NCBI RefSeq assembly: GCF_024346455.1 | Contig: NZ_JAGQCY010000007.1 | Location: forward strand, 62,001-126,000 | Direction of reading: 5' to 3' | Origin: Cyanobium sp. Aljojuca 7A6 | GTDB taxonomy: Bacteria; Cyanobacteriota; Cyanobacteriia; PCC-6307; Cyanobiaceae | Length of the DNA stretch: 64,000 nt | In this document: one piece after another, positions 18,986 to 28,236 of the stretch | How positions within the stretch are numbered: position 1 is the first letter of the stretch | Layout of the letters: each line of letters opens with the position of its first letter | Position numbers and translations under genes: made by a program | The notes under the pieces: model-generated | The model's input: the letters and a program-made list of their open reading frames with translations, nothing else | Told to the model about the DNA's origin: nothing | Databases searched by the model: none

Positions 18986-20821
18986 ATGGTTGTCAGCACC
19001 CCGGATGGGTACGCTCCCGTCTCCGCCCATCAGTTGTTCGAGCAGGAGGCGGAATTCCGCAAGGAGACGATCTACTTCATCGTCATTGATCGCTTTTTCA
19101 ATGGCGACAGTGCCAACGACGGCGTCAGCAAGAAGGGGCTTTATGACCCGAGCAGAAGCCAATGGGGGCACTATTGGGGTGGCGATCTCGAAGGGATCAT
19201 CGAGAAGGCAGACTATCTCAAACAGCTTGGTATCACAGCAGTCTGGCTTTCCCCGCTGTTCGAGCAGGTGGATGCCATCGAGCATGGCCATGGCCCCATG
19301 CACGGCTATTGGACAAAGGACTTCAAGCGAGTCAATCCCCATTTCGTGAAGCTGGGTGACGCGACATCGGTGAAATCATGCGACACCCTGCGAAGGATGG
19401 TCGATGCCCTGCATGCACGAGGCATCAAGATTGTTCTGGATATTGTTTGCAATCATAGTTCTCCCGAGTTGAATGGCAGTAAGGGAGTTGTAACGGATGA
19501 CGGCGAGCCTCTGGCGGATTTCCACCAGGATATCAATGGCTTTTATTACCATTATCCGGACATCAATGACTGGGATGATGAGTTTCAGCTGATTCATCAT
19601 GAAATGCTCGGCCTGGCCACTTTTAATGAGAGTAACATTAACTTCAGAAACTACATCAAAAGTGCCATCAAGGCTTGGCTTGATCTCGGCTTTGACGCCT
19701 TGCGCATCGACACCCTGAAGCACATGCCGGTGTGGTTCTGGCAGGAGTTTGTCGCGGATATTCAGGCCCACAAACCTGACACGTTTCTCTTTGGGGAGTA
19801 TGGCTTTGGTTCGCCCTGGGATGGGCGCTATCTGAACTATGCCAACCATACGGGAGTCTCGGTGCTTGACTTCGCGCTGGCGGGAGCCATCCGCTCCGCC
19901 TTCAGCGGCCATGAGCCTGGCGGCTTCCACCTGATCGAGAGGGTGCTGGCGATGGATCCGGTGTACCGGCGTTCCACCGCGTTGGTGACGTTCATCGAAA
20001 ATCACGATATGCCCCGATTCCTCTCCATCTGCCCCAGCCATGGGGATCTGGAGCTGGCCACGGTGCTGCTGCTGACGCTTCGCGGCATTCCCTGTCTGTT
20101 CTATGGGACCGAGCAGTACCTGGTGAACGATTCCGACGGCGGCCATGACCCCTACAACCGGCCCATGATGGAGGCATGGGAGACGGGAACAAGACTCTCT
20201 GGGATCATCCGCACCATGGCGTCCCTGCGCAAGCGCAACCGGGCGCTCTCCTACGGCAGGCACGGCCAGAAGTACATCTCCGACGGCCTCTATGCCTTCA
20301 CCCGGCGTTATCGCGACAATCGTGTCTTCGTCATCGTCAACAAGGGTGATTCCGCATCCCTCGACATCGAGCATTCCGACCTCCCTGACGGGCCCCACAC
20401 CTGCCTGCTCACCGGTCAGAACGTTGTTGTGGAGCAGGGGGCGATCCGGCAGCTCTCCATCCAGGGCAAGGGCGCCTGCGTCCTGGCGGTCCAGGGAGAG
20501 CCACTGACGGCCACCACGGTGGTCAAGTTTCAGATCAACGACTACATCACCCATCCCGGTGAGGTCATGGCCGTCTGCGGCGATGCCCCGGAGCTGGGTG
20601 CCTGGGATGTCGATGTCTGCCCCCAGCTGGAGTACATCAATGGGGACGTCTGGTTTGCCGAGGTGGGGTTCCATGAATCGGCGGGTCGGCCGATTCGCTT
20701 CAAATTCGTGGTGCTGCGCCCCTCGGGCCAGCAACCCGTCTTCGAGAATCTGGTCTGTCGCACCTTCCTGCTCCCCAGGGATGGCTCGGTGAAGCTGGAT
20801 CTGGACTGGGACCGCCAGTAG
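18986..20821 (+). CDS. GH13 alpha-amylase-family enzyme with C-terminal CBM20-like starch-binding domain
   Basis: Hydrolyses or rearranges alpha-1,4-glucans. The barrel opens with IYFIVIDRFFNGD near 30. Catalytic residues are nucleophile D242 (FDALRIDTLKH), acid/base E271 (FLFGEYGFG) and D341 (FIENHDMPR). Conserved region I is DIVCNHSSP near 155. Residues about 505-611 resemble CBM20 (QINDYITHPGEVMAVCGD, APELGAWDV). There is no signal peptide, so it probably acts on internal glycogen. CGTase or maltogenic activity is possible. Codons in 19400-19800 are visibly more AT-rich than the neighbours. It is flanked by phosphoketolase and transketolase/Pgi genes on the opposite strand. Confidence 0.92.
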   Translation: MVVSTPDGYAPVSAHQLFEQEAEFRKETIYFIVIDRFFNGDSANDGVSKKGLYDPSRSQWGHYWGGDLEGIIEKADYLKQLGITAVWLSPLFEQVDAIEHGHGPMHGYWTKDFKRVNPHFVKLGDATSVKSCDTLRRMVDALHARGIKIVLDIVCNHSSPELNGSKGVVTDDGEPLADFHQDINGFYYHYPDINDWDDEFQLIHHEMLGLATFNESNINFRNYIKSAIKAWLDLGFDALRIDTLKHMPVWFWQEFVADIQAHKPDTFLFGEYGFGSPWDGRYLNYANHTGVSVLDFALAGAIRSAFSGHEPGGFHLIERVLAMDPVYRRSTALVTFIENHDMPRFLSICPSHGDLELATVLLLTLRGIPCLFYGTEQYLVNDSDGGHDPYNRPMMEAWETGTRLSGIIRTMASLRKRNRALSYGRHGQKYISDGLYAFTRRYRDNRVFVIVNKGDSASLDIEHSDLPDGPHTCLLTGQNVVVEQGAIRQLSIQGKGACVLAVQGEPLTATTVVKFQINDYITHPGEVMAVCGDAPELGAWDVDVCPQLEYINGDVWFAEVGFHESAGRPIRFKFVVLRPSGQQPVFENLVCRTFLLPRDGSVKLDLDWDRQ

Positions 20822-20852
20822 GACGTGGCCCGAGAGCCGACGGCAGGTCCCC

Positions 20853-22781
20853 TCAGCCCAGCAGATTGCGCACGTGGGCCAGGATGCCCTCGCTGTCGAT
20901 GCCTTGGTGGGGAGCCTGCTCCCAGAGGCCGCCGCAGCCCTCACGCCAGGTGCCCAGGTGCGCGTACTTCGGGTGGTAGCCCCGCTCCAGCAACCAGGTG
21001 CCGAAGCGGCTGCCGAGGCCGGTGCGGCGGTTGAAGGCTTCCACCACCAGCACGAAGGGGGATGTGCCGATCGTCTCCATCATCGTTTCATCGACGACGT
21101 TGAGGCTGGCCTTGTTGATCAGCCGCACGGCGGTGCCCTCCTGACGCAGGCGCTCCACCGCATCGAGGGCCCGGTAGAGACAGTCACCGAAGCTGATGAT
21201 CGTGCCGGCATCACCCTCGCGCACCACCTCATCGCGGCAGGGCTCGAAGATATAGCCGTCCCCATGCAGGTCGTGGCCCTGTTCATCCAGCAGGTTGGGC
21301 ACCTTGGAGCGGGTCGAGAAGATGAAGCGCAGGCCGGGATCATGGAACACAGCCTCCACACAGGCCTTCATCTGCCCTGCATCGGCGGGGAAGTAGAGCC
21401 GGGTGGGGTGGTGGTCATCGTCGAGGCCGTTGTCGGCGAAGCAGTTGTTGAGGCCGAAATGGCAGGTGTTGTCGGCCATGTCATCCACGCCGGCATGGGA
21501 GAAATGGCAGAGCACGTTGGCACCGTTGAGCCGGGCCATGGTGATTTCGGAGATGCACATCTCCAGGAAGGCGCTGAAGGTGGCGAAGAGGCCCTGGCGG
21601 CCCTTCTGCATCCCGAATCCGGCAGCGGCGGAGAAATTGGCCCGCTCCATGATCCCACCGCTGATGAAGATCTCCGGATAGGCCTTGCGGATCTGGCTGA
21701 GTCCGCAGGAGCCTTCCAGGTCGGAGTCGACGCAGAGCACCGTGTCCTTGCGCTCGCTGGGCTCCAGCCGGGAGAGTACCTCCACCACCGTGTCACCGAA
21801 GACGTTGCGGTTGGCCGCGGTGGTGCGGCTGGAGCCCAGGTAGATGGTGGGATTGACCGGTTTCTCAATTGCCTTCAGGCAGGCGGCGGCGGCGTCCTGG
21901 CCACGCTGCTCCAGGTAGGTGATCGCCAGGGCAACGGGAATCACGTCGTGGCCGTGGGTGGAACCCTCCAGCCCCTCAATGCCCACGGCCATCGGCCGCT
22001 TGTTGACGACAGCAACCGGTCCGTCGGTGGCCACGGCGGCACAGAGTCTGCCGTAGAGGTCGTCGAGATCCTCGCCATCGCCGCTGAGGGTGGCCAGGCC
22101 CTGGCCGGCCAGGGTGCGGGCCACGTCAAAGCCCTTCTGGTATTGGGAAGGATGGCCGGCGATGGTGACGTCGTTGTCGTCGATCACCAGCTTCACGTCG
22201 AGGCCGTGGGCCACCGCGAAGCGGGCCGCTTCGGCGTCATCCCCCTCCTGCTGGGCACCATCGGAACCCAGGCAGAAGAGGATGCGGCCCGGATGGGCCA
22301 GGGCCACCCCGTTCACGAAGGGCCACAGATGTCCCAGCCGGCCGGAGCTGAACTCCACTCCGGGGGTCAGGCCCAGCTCGGGGTGGCCGGGAAGTCGCGA
22401 ATGGGCGGCGCGGTAGTTCATCAGATCGTTGGCCTGCAAATGGCCGCGCAGCACCGCCATCAGGTACTGGGTGGCGACGCGGTGGCCGGCCTCGTCGAAG
22501 AACACCGGCACGAACCGATCCGGCGCGCCGCGGAAGAAGCCATCGAGGATCATCACCTCCGGCACGGTGTCGTAGGGGCCGCCGGTGTGGCCGCCCACAC
22601 CCCGGGCGGCGCCAGTCGCGGTGAAGAAGACGATGGCGTCCCGGCAGAGCTGGATGTTGGAGCGCAGGGCGTCCCTCTGCAACGGGCTCAGCCTGGGCTG
22701 GGAGGGATCGAGGCTCAGGGGCTGGTAGGCCGCCAGATCGATCGGGAAGGCGTTGGTCACACCGGGCTGGGAGAGAGTCAT
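20853..22781 (-). CDS. transketolase-family protein, divergent type
   Basis: Two-domain TPP enzyme of 642 residues. The pyrimidine/pyrophosphate half has [18 protein letters not shown] near 60 and the TPP-Mg motif [17 protein letters not shown] with DDND about 30 residues on. The second half has [17 protein letters not shown], whose Glu corresponds to the catalytic Glu of transketolase. Many usual transketolase stretches are altered, so this is probably not the housekeeping Calvin-cycle enzyme but a paralog with its own substrate preference or regulation. Its ATG overlaps the pgi stop (ATGA), tying it to hexose-phosphate conversion. Confidence 0.85.
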   Translation of the reverse strand: MTLSQPGVTNAFPIDLAAYQPLSLDPSQPRLSPLQRDALRSNIQLCRDAIVFFTATGAARGVGGHTGGPYDTVPEVMILDGFFRGAPDRFVPVFFDEAGHRVATQYLMAVLRGHLQANDLMNYRAAHSRLPGHPELGLTPGVEFSSGRLGHLWPFVNGVALAHPGRILFCLGSDGAQQEGDDAEAARFAVAHGLDVKLVIDDNDVTIAGHPSQYQKGFDVARTLAGQGLATLSGDGEDLDDLYGRLCAAVATDGPVAVVNKRPMAVGIEGLEGSTHGHDVIPVALAITYLEQRGQDAAAACLKAIEKPVNPTIYLGSSRTTAANRNVFGDTVVEVLSRLEPSERKDTVLCVDSDLEGSCGLSQIRKAYPEIFISGGIMERANFSAAAGFGMQKGRQGLFATFSAFLEMCISEITMARLNGANVLCHFSHAGVDDMADNTCHFGLNNCFADNGLDDDHHPTRLYFPADAGQMKACVEAVFHDPGLRFIFSTRSKVPNLLDEQGHDLHGDGYIFEPCRDEVVREGDAGTIISFGDCLYRALDAVERLRQEGTAVRLINKASLNVVDETMMETIGTSPFVLVVEAFNRRTGLGSRFGTWLLERGYHPKYAHLGTWREGCGGLWEQAPHQGIDSEGILAHVRNLLG

Positions 22782-24376
22782 GACTGGAGAACGAGCTGCC
22801 GGAGGGACGCGGTAAGGGTGTTGGGCTGGGCCGCATCGCCGTCGAGGACAATGCCGCGGGGATTGGCGGCCAGGTGACGCACGATCTGGTAGACGGTTTC
22901 CACCGCTTCGCCCGCGTCGGCCTGGCGGGCCAGGTCCTCCAAGGGGAGGGGGTGGTCGGCGGCCTGCAGCACCCGGACCACCCGGCGTTGCAGATCCAGG
23001 ATGGCAGCGGCGGCCTTTTTGCCGGCTTCCACGCCTGGCTGGTGGTAGGCGTTGATGTTCACCAGCGAGGCATACAGTCCCACGGCCCGTTCGTAGAGCG
23101 CGATGAGAGCCCCGACGCTGCGGGGCTCCACGCGGCGGATCGTGATGGTGATCGAATCGCGCTGGTTGTCGTACAGCGCCTGGCGGGTCCCCATGAGGAA
23201 GCCGGAGAGGAAGTCGCCTGAGGTGACTCCCTCCTCCACCTCGATCGAAGCGCCGCAGCGATCTTCGAGGACTTCGATGAAGGTGGCGAAGAAATTGGGG
23301 ATGCCCTCGCGCAGTTGTTGAACGTAGGCATGCTGGTCGGTGGAGCCCTTGTTGCCGTACACCGCGATCCCCTGGTGCACGACGTTGCCGTCGAGGTCCC
23401 TCTCCTTGCCGAGGGATTCCATCACCAGCTGCTGCAGGTAGCGGCTGAACAGCAGCAGGCTGTCCTTGTAGGGCAGCACCACCATGTCCTTGCTGCCGCG
23501 GCCTTCTCCGGCGTGGAACCAGCTGAGGGCCAGCAGGGCGGCTGGGTTGGTACGCACCCGGGGCACACGGGTGGCCTCGTCCATCACCCGGGCTCCCTCC
23601 AGCAGGGCCCGGATGTCGATGCCCTGAAGGGCCGCAGGCAGGAGGCCCACCGCCGACAGCACGGAGGTGCGGCCACCCACCCAGTCGTGCATGGGAAACT
23701 CGGCCAGCCAGTGCTGTTCGTGGGCCAGGAGGTCCATCCGGCTGCCCGGCATGGTGATCGCCACGGCATGGCTGGGGAAGTCCAGGCCCTGGGCGGCGAA
23801 GGCCTGTTGCACCTCCAGCAGGCCGTTGCGGGGTTCGGGGGTACCTCCGGACTTGCTGGTGTCGATCACCAGGGTGCTGCCCAGCCGGTCCCGCAGCCCC
23901 GCCAGCACCCGATCGATCCCGGCGGGGTCGGTGTTGTCGATGAAGTGGATGGCCAGGGGGGCCTGGTCGGGGGCCAGGGCGGCGGCCACGAACTGGGGTC
24001 CCAGGGCCGAGCCGCCGATGCCGATCGCCAGTAGATCGGTGAAGCGGGGGGCCGTCGGCGGATGGATCGTGCCCGCGTGTACCGCCCTGGCGAAGCCCTC
24101 GATCCGCTCGATCACCGCGATGATTTCGGTTCGGATCTCCTCGCTGGGGGCCAGGTCGGGCTGGCGAAGCCAGTAGTGACCCACCATCCTCTCCTCGTCC
24201 GGATTGGCGATGCCGCCCGCCTCAAGGTCCTCCATGGCCGCGAAGGCCGCGGTGAAGGCGGAATCCAGCCGTTCCGGCAGCTCTGCCTCGATGCGCATCC
24301 TGCTGACATCCAGGTGGAGCTGCAGGCCTGGGTGGACGTACAGCCATTCCTGGAAGCGATTCCAGAGGGATCCCAT
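22778..24376 (-). CDS. pgi: glucose-6-phosphate isomerase
   Basis: Interconverts glucose 6-phosphate and fructose 6-phosphate. Family motifs: [16 protein letters not shown] near 115, [16 protein letters not shown] near 172, [20 protein letters not shown] near 233, and the C-terminal active-site Lys in [20 protein letters not shown] near 450. Length 532. First gene of a coupled pair with the transketolase-like gene. Its product, fructose 6-phosphate, is a substrate of both transketolase and the nearby phosphoketolase. Confidence 0.96.
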   Translation of the reverse strand: MGSLWNRFQEWLYVHPGLQLHLDVSRMRIEAELPERLDSAFTAAFAAMEDLEAGGIANPDEERMVGHYWLRQPDLAPSEEIRTEIIAVIERIEGFARAVHAGTIHPPTAPRFTDLLAIGIGGSALGPQFVAAALAPDQAPLAIHFIDNTDPAGIDRVLAGLRDRLGSTLVIDTSKSGGTPEPRNGLLEVQQAFAAQGLDFPSHAVAITMPGSRMDLLAHEQHWLAEFPMHDWVGGRTSVLSAVGLLPAALQGIDIRALLEGARVMDEATRVPRVRTNPAALLALSWFHAGEGRGSKDMVVLPYKDSLLLFSRYLQQLVMESLGKERDLDGNVVHQGIAVYGNKGSTDQHAYVQQLREGIPNFFATFIEVLEDRCGASIEVEEGVTSGDFLSGFLMGTRQALYDNQRDSITITIRRVEPRSVGALIALYERAVGLYASLVNINAYHQPGVEAGKKAAAAILDLQRRVVRVLQAADHPLPLEDLARQADAGEAVETVYQIVRHLAANPRGIVLDGDAAQPNTLTASLRQLVLQS

Positions 24377-24441
24377 GGTTTCGCCTGCCGATGTCCTGAA
24401 ACGTTCCTACCCGGCGCAGGTAAAGGAACGCGGCGAATCCA

Positions 24442-25089
24442 TCAGATGCCCGGAGCCAGGGGGGCGTTCCAGCACTTCACCGCCGGCAGGCCGCGGTAGT
24501 CGGACAGGACCGTGAGCGTGGCGGTGTCGAGCAGGAAATGGGCGCCGTGGCTGGGCGGCAGCCCGATCCAGCGCGCCACGAACACCCGCAGCAGATGCCC
24601 GTGGGCAAACAGGGCCACCCGGCCGCCCTCCTGCCGCAGCCGACCGATCACCCGGTCGACCCGTTCCCCCACCTGGGCCGGACTCTCCCCATCGGGACAG
24701 CCGTCGCGGAACACCAGCCAGCCCGGGTGCCGCCCCTGGATCTCCGTGCTCGTCAGACTTTCGTAGGCCCCGTAGTTCCACTCGACCAGATCGGGCTCGA
24801 GGCAGGCCTGGGCGGCCAGACCCGCCAGTTCGCAGGTGCGCCGCGCCCGCTGCAGCGGGCTGGACAGCACCAGGGAGAACGGGCTCGTCGCCAGGAGTGG
24901 GGCCAGCCCGCGGGCGGCCGCCTCCCCCCGCTCGGTGAGGGGGATGTCGGTGCTGCCGGTGTGCTGGCCCGAGAGGCTCCAGGCCGTTTCGCCGTGGCGG
25001 ATGAGGACCACTTCGAGGGCGGCGGGGGCAGGAGCGTTCTGAATCGTTGTCACGGCAGGGCTCTCACGGAAAATCGTCGTGCTGCTCAC
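24442..25089 (-). CDS. histidine phosphatase family protein (phosphoglycerate-mutase-like)
   Basis: Soluble phosphatase/mutase of the branch 1 His-phosphatase superfamily. The catalytic LIRHGETAWSLSGQHTG is near residue 28. LSSPLQRARRTCELAG follows, EWNYGAYESL is the acid-donor region, and the second His is in LFAHGHLLRVF. Insertions typical of true phosphoglycerate mutase are absent, so a sugar-phosphate phosphatase is more likely; substrate unknown. The start is GTG at 25089, with another GTG 12 codons in. It lies 65 bases upstream of pgi in the same direction and so may be the first gene of that operon. Confidence 0.85.
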   Translation of the reverse strand: MSSTTIFRESPAVTTIQNAPAPAALEVVLIRHGETAWSLSGQHTGSTDIPLTERGEAAARGLAPLLATSPFSLVLSSPLQRARRTCELAGLAAQACLEPDLVEWNYGAYESLTSTEIQGRHPGWLVFRDGCPDGESPAQVGERVDRVIGRLRQEGGRVALFAHGHLLRVFVARWIGLPPSHGAHFLLDTATLTVLSDYRGLPAVKCWNAPLAPGI

Positions 25090-25210
25090 TTAAGCTCGGT
25101 TCCCAGGCCAGGGTGGTGATGGCGGTGGCCGGCATCCACGGCTGAAGCCTTCCACCTGACGCCCGAACGTCCGCCGGGAGGCCGCCTGCCTCTGTCGTCC
25201 GCCCGCGATC

Positions 25211-27364
25211 TTGAGCCACCCCTCTACGCCTCTTTCCCACGTCGACGGCCCGGCCCGGGCCCAGTGCCCCTACTGCGGTGTGGGCTGCGGGCTGGAGATG
25301 AAGCCCCCCACGGAGGCGGCCGGCTGCGAGGCGCCCTGGACGGCCCGCGGCGACCGCCACCACCCCTCCTCCCTGGGACAGGTCTGCGTCAAGGGGGCCA
25401 CCGTGGGCGAGACCCTGCACCGCAATCGCCTCACCACACCTCTCTACCGGCCGCGCACCGACCAACCCTTCGTCCCGATCAGCTGGGATCGGGCCTTCGA
25501 TCTGCTGGAGGCCCAGGTGCGCCGCACCCTGGCCGAGAAGGGCCCATCAGGGATCGCCATGTATGGCTCCGGGCAGTTCCAGACCGAGGACTATTACGTC
25601 GCCAACAAACTGATCAAGGGGGCGCTGGGCAGCAACAACTTCGACGCTAACTCGCGCCTGTGCATGAGCTCGGCCGTGTCGGGGTACGTCCGCAGTTTCG
25701 GTTCCGACGGCCCCCCCTGCTGCTACGACGACCTGGATCAGGCCGACACGGTGCTGCTGATCGGCACCAACACGGCCGAGTGCCATCCGGTGCTCTTCCA
25801 GCGGCTGCTGAAGCGCAAGCGCAAGCACAAGCACGCCCTGCAGCTCGTGGTGGTGGATCCCCGGGCCACGGTCACCAGCGACGCGGCCGACCTGCACCTG
25901 GCGATCCGGCCCGGCACCGACCTGGCGCTGCTGCACGGCCTCGGCCACCTGCTGCTGGAGCGGGGCGGGGTGGACCGGGCCTATGTGGAGGCCTCCACCG
26001 AGGGCTTCGACGCTCTGGCCGAGCTGTGGGCGGCCTGGACGCCTGAAGCGGTGAGCCGGTTCTGCGGCATTGGAGAGCGGCATCTGCACCAGCTCGCGGA
26101 CCGCTGGGTGGCAAGCCCGGCGGTGCTGAGCCTCTGGTCGATGGGGGTGAACCAGAGCGTCGAGGGCACCGCCACCGTGGCCGGGATCATCAACCTGCAT
26201 CTGGTCAGTGGCCAGATCGGCCGGCCCGGGGCGGGGCCCTTCTCCCTCACTGGCCAGCCCAATGCGATGGGGGGCCGGGAGGCCGGCGGCCTGGCCAGGC
26301 TGCTGCCGGGCTACCGCTCCGTCACCGAGGCCGGGCACCGGGCCGAGCTGGAGCGCCACTGGGGCCTGCCCCCAGGGGCCATCGCACCGGAACCGGGGCT
26401 GACGGTGTGGGAGCAGATCGAGGCGATGGAGCGGGGGGAGCTTGGGCTCTGGTGGGTGGCGGCCACCAATCCGTTGGTGAGCCTCCCCTGGCTCGATCGG
26501 GTGCGGGCCGCCGTGGCCCGTTGCCCGATGGTGGTGCTCAATGAGGCCTACGCCGGCACCGAAACCGCCGCCGTCGCCCACCTGGTGCTGCCGGCGGCCC
26601 AGTGGAGCGAAAAGGCCGGGGTGATGACCAATTCCGAGCGCCGCGTCACCCACTGTCCGGCCTTCCGTGCGCCCCCGGGCGAGGCCCGGGCCGACTGGGC
26701 GATCTTCGCCGAACTGGGGCGACGCCTCGGCTTCGAGGAGCAGTTCCGCTATGGCTCCTCTGCCGAGGTGTTCGAGGAGTTCGTGGCGATCACGGCAGGC
26801 CGGGTGTGCGACCTCAGCGGCCTCAGCCATGGGTTGCTGCACGAGCACGGCCCCCAGCAATGGCCGTTCCCCACCGGCACGTCGCCGGGCGGCGGCGCCC
26901 CGCGTCTGCACACCTCGGGCCGTTTCCCCACAGCCTCGGGCCGCGCCCGATTGATCAGCGAGCCGCCCATGGGGCTGGGCGAACCCCCCGATGGCGACTA
27001 CCCCATGGTGCTCACCGTTGGCCGCTACCTGGAGCAGTGGCACACCATGACCCGCACGGGCCAGGTCGAGCGGCTGCTGCGGCCCCACGGCGAGCCGCTG
27101 CTGGAGGTGCATCCCGCCGATGCCCTGGCACACGGACTGGTCGATGGCGGCCGAGCTGAGGTGATCTCCCGCAGGGGCGCCGTGACGGCCAGCGTGCAGA
27201 TCACTGAGCGCATTCGCCAGGGCACGGTGTTTCTGCCCATGCACTGGGGGGCGGCCCAGGAGCAGGCCTGCGAGGCCAACCGGCTGATGCATGCCCTGGG
27301 CTGCCCGATCTCCCAGCAGCCGGAACTCAAGGCCGCCGCGGTGCGCGTGCAGCCCAGCGCCTAG
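25211..27364 (+). CDS. narB: ferredoxin-dependent assimilatory nitrate reductase
   Basis: Reduces nitrate to nitrite using ferredoxin, with a [4Fe-4S] cluster and bis-MGD molybdenum. The cluster ligands are C19, C22, C26 and C59 (CPYCGVGC and QVCVKG). The probable Mo ligand is C151 in NSRLCMSSAVSGY. MGVNQSVEGTA, TGQPNAMGGREAGG and the C-terminal VLTVGRYLEQWHTMTRTG are family signatures. 717 residues, typical of NarB. The only convenient start is a TTG with no clear ribosome site. It is convergent with nrtD (five-base gap), so it is not in the nrt transcript. Confidence 0.95.
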   Translation: MSHPSTPLSHVDGPARAQCPYCGVGCGLEMKPPTEAAGCEAPWTARGDRHHPSSLGQVCVKGATVGETLHRNRLTTPLYRPRTDQPFVPISWDRAFDLLEAQVRRTLAEKGPSGIAMYGSGQFQTEDYYVANKLIKGALGSNNFDANSRLCMSSAVSGYVRSFGSDGPPCCYDDLDQADTVLLIGTNTAECHPVLFQRLLKRKRKHKHALQLVVVDPRATVTSDAADLHLAIRPGTDLALLHGLGHLLLERGGVDRAYVEASTEGFDALAELWAAWTPEAVSRFCGIGERHLHQLADRWVASPAVLSLWSMGVNQSVEGTATVAGIINLHLVSGQIGRPGAGPFSLTGQPNAMGGREAGGLARLLPGYRSVTEAGHRAELERHWGLPPGAIAPEPGLTVWEQIEAMERGELGLWWVAATNPLVSLPWLDRVRAAVARCPMVVLNEAYAGTETAAVAHLVLPAAQWSEKAGVMTNSERRVTHCPAFRAPPGEARADWAIFAELGRRLGFEEQFRYGSSAEVFEEFVAITAGRVCDLSGLSHGLLHEHGPQQWPFPTGTSPGGGAPRLHTSGRFPTASGRARLISEPPMGLGEPPDGDYPMVLTVGRYLEQWHTMTRTGQVERLLRPHGEPLLEVHPADALAHGLVDGGRAEVISRRGAVTASVQITERIRQGTVFLPMHWGAAQEQACEANRLMHALGCPISQQPELKAAAVRVQPSA

Positions 27365-27369
27365 CTACG

Positions 27370-28203
27370 TCACTGGTCGTCGTGGGCGAACCGCCGGTAG
27401 AGGAAGTCGAGGGCGTGGTTGCGGACGTCGAAGTACTCCGGCATTTCCATCAGCTGGGCCCGCTGGCGGGGCCGCGGGAAGGGCAGATCCAGGATTTCGC
27501 CGATCGTTGCGGCAGGTCCGTTGGTCATCATCACGACCCGGTCGGCCAGGAACAGGGCCTCATCGATCGAGTGGGTGATCATCAGCACGGTCACCTTGTG
27601 CTCCTGCCAGATCTTGAGCAGCTCCTCCTGCAGCTCTTCCTTGGTGATCGGATCGAGGGCTCCAAACGGCTCATCCAGGATCAGCACCTTCGGCTGCAGG
27701 GCCAGGGCCCGGGCGATCGACACCCGTTGCTTCATCCCCCCCGACAGGCTGGCGGGCTTCTTGTCGGCCGCCTCACTCAGCCCCACCATTGCCAGGTGGC
27801 TGTCCACGATCCGGCTGGCGTCGCCGTTGCGTCTGAGGTGGGGGAACACGGTGTTCACCGCCAGGGCCACGTTCTCGGCGGCCGACATCCAGGGCAGCAG
27901 CGAATAGTTCTGAAACACCACCATCCGGTCCGGGCCGGGTTCGCGGATCGGCACCGACTCCAGCCGCACCTCGCCGCTGGTGGGTTGGCCGAAGCCGGAC
28001 ACCAGATCGAGCAGGGTGGATTTGCCGCAACCGGAATGGCCGATGACGCAGATGAATTCCCCCTCCGCCACCTCCAGGCTGATGTTGTCGAGCACGGTGT
28101 AGGGCCCCTTCGCGGTGGGGTACACCTTGCTGACGCCATCAATCACCAGGAACGGCTCACTGGAAACGGCTTGGCTGGACTGGGCCGACGTCAGGGTCTG
28201 CAT
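27370..28203 (-). CDS. nrtD: nitrate ABC transporter ATPase NrtD
   Basis: Energises nitrate/nitrite import. Walker A GHSGCGKSTLLDLV near 57, signature LSGGMKQRVSIARALA near 157 and Walker B VLILDEPFGALD near 177. 277 residues. Last gene of the nrtABCD block, 33 bases after nrtC. It is very similar to the ATPase half of NrtC, as in other cyanobacteria where NrtC and NrtD form the heteromeric ATPase. Confidence 0.95.
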   Translation of the reverse strand: MQTLTSAQSSQAVSSEPFLVIDGVSKVYPTAKGPYTVLDNISLEVAEGEFICVIGHSGCGKSTLLDLVSGFGQPTSGEVRLESVPIREPGPDRMVVFQNYSLLPWMSAAENVALAVNTVFPHLRRNGDASRIVDSHLAMVGLSEAADKKPASLSGGMKQRVSIARALALQPKVLILDEPFGALDPITKEELQEELLKIWQEHKVTVLMITHSIDEALFLADRVVMMTNGPAATIGEILDLPFPRPRQRAQLMEMPEYFDVRNHALDFLYRRFAHDDQ

Positions 28204-28236
28204 GCAGGCGGAGAGGGAAGGGGATGCAAAGGGTCG

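Noticed and set aside
20874-22877. 667-codon plus-strand frame opposite the transketolase gene
   Set aside because: Same antisense effect; composition dominated by His, Val, Gly and Glu.
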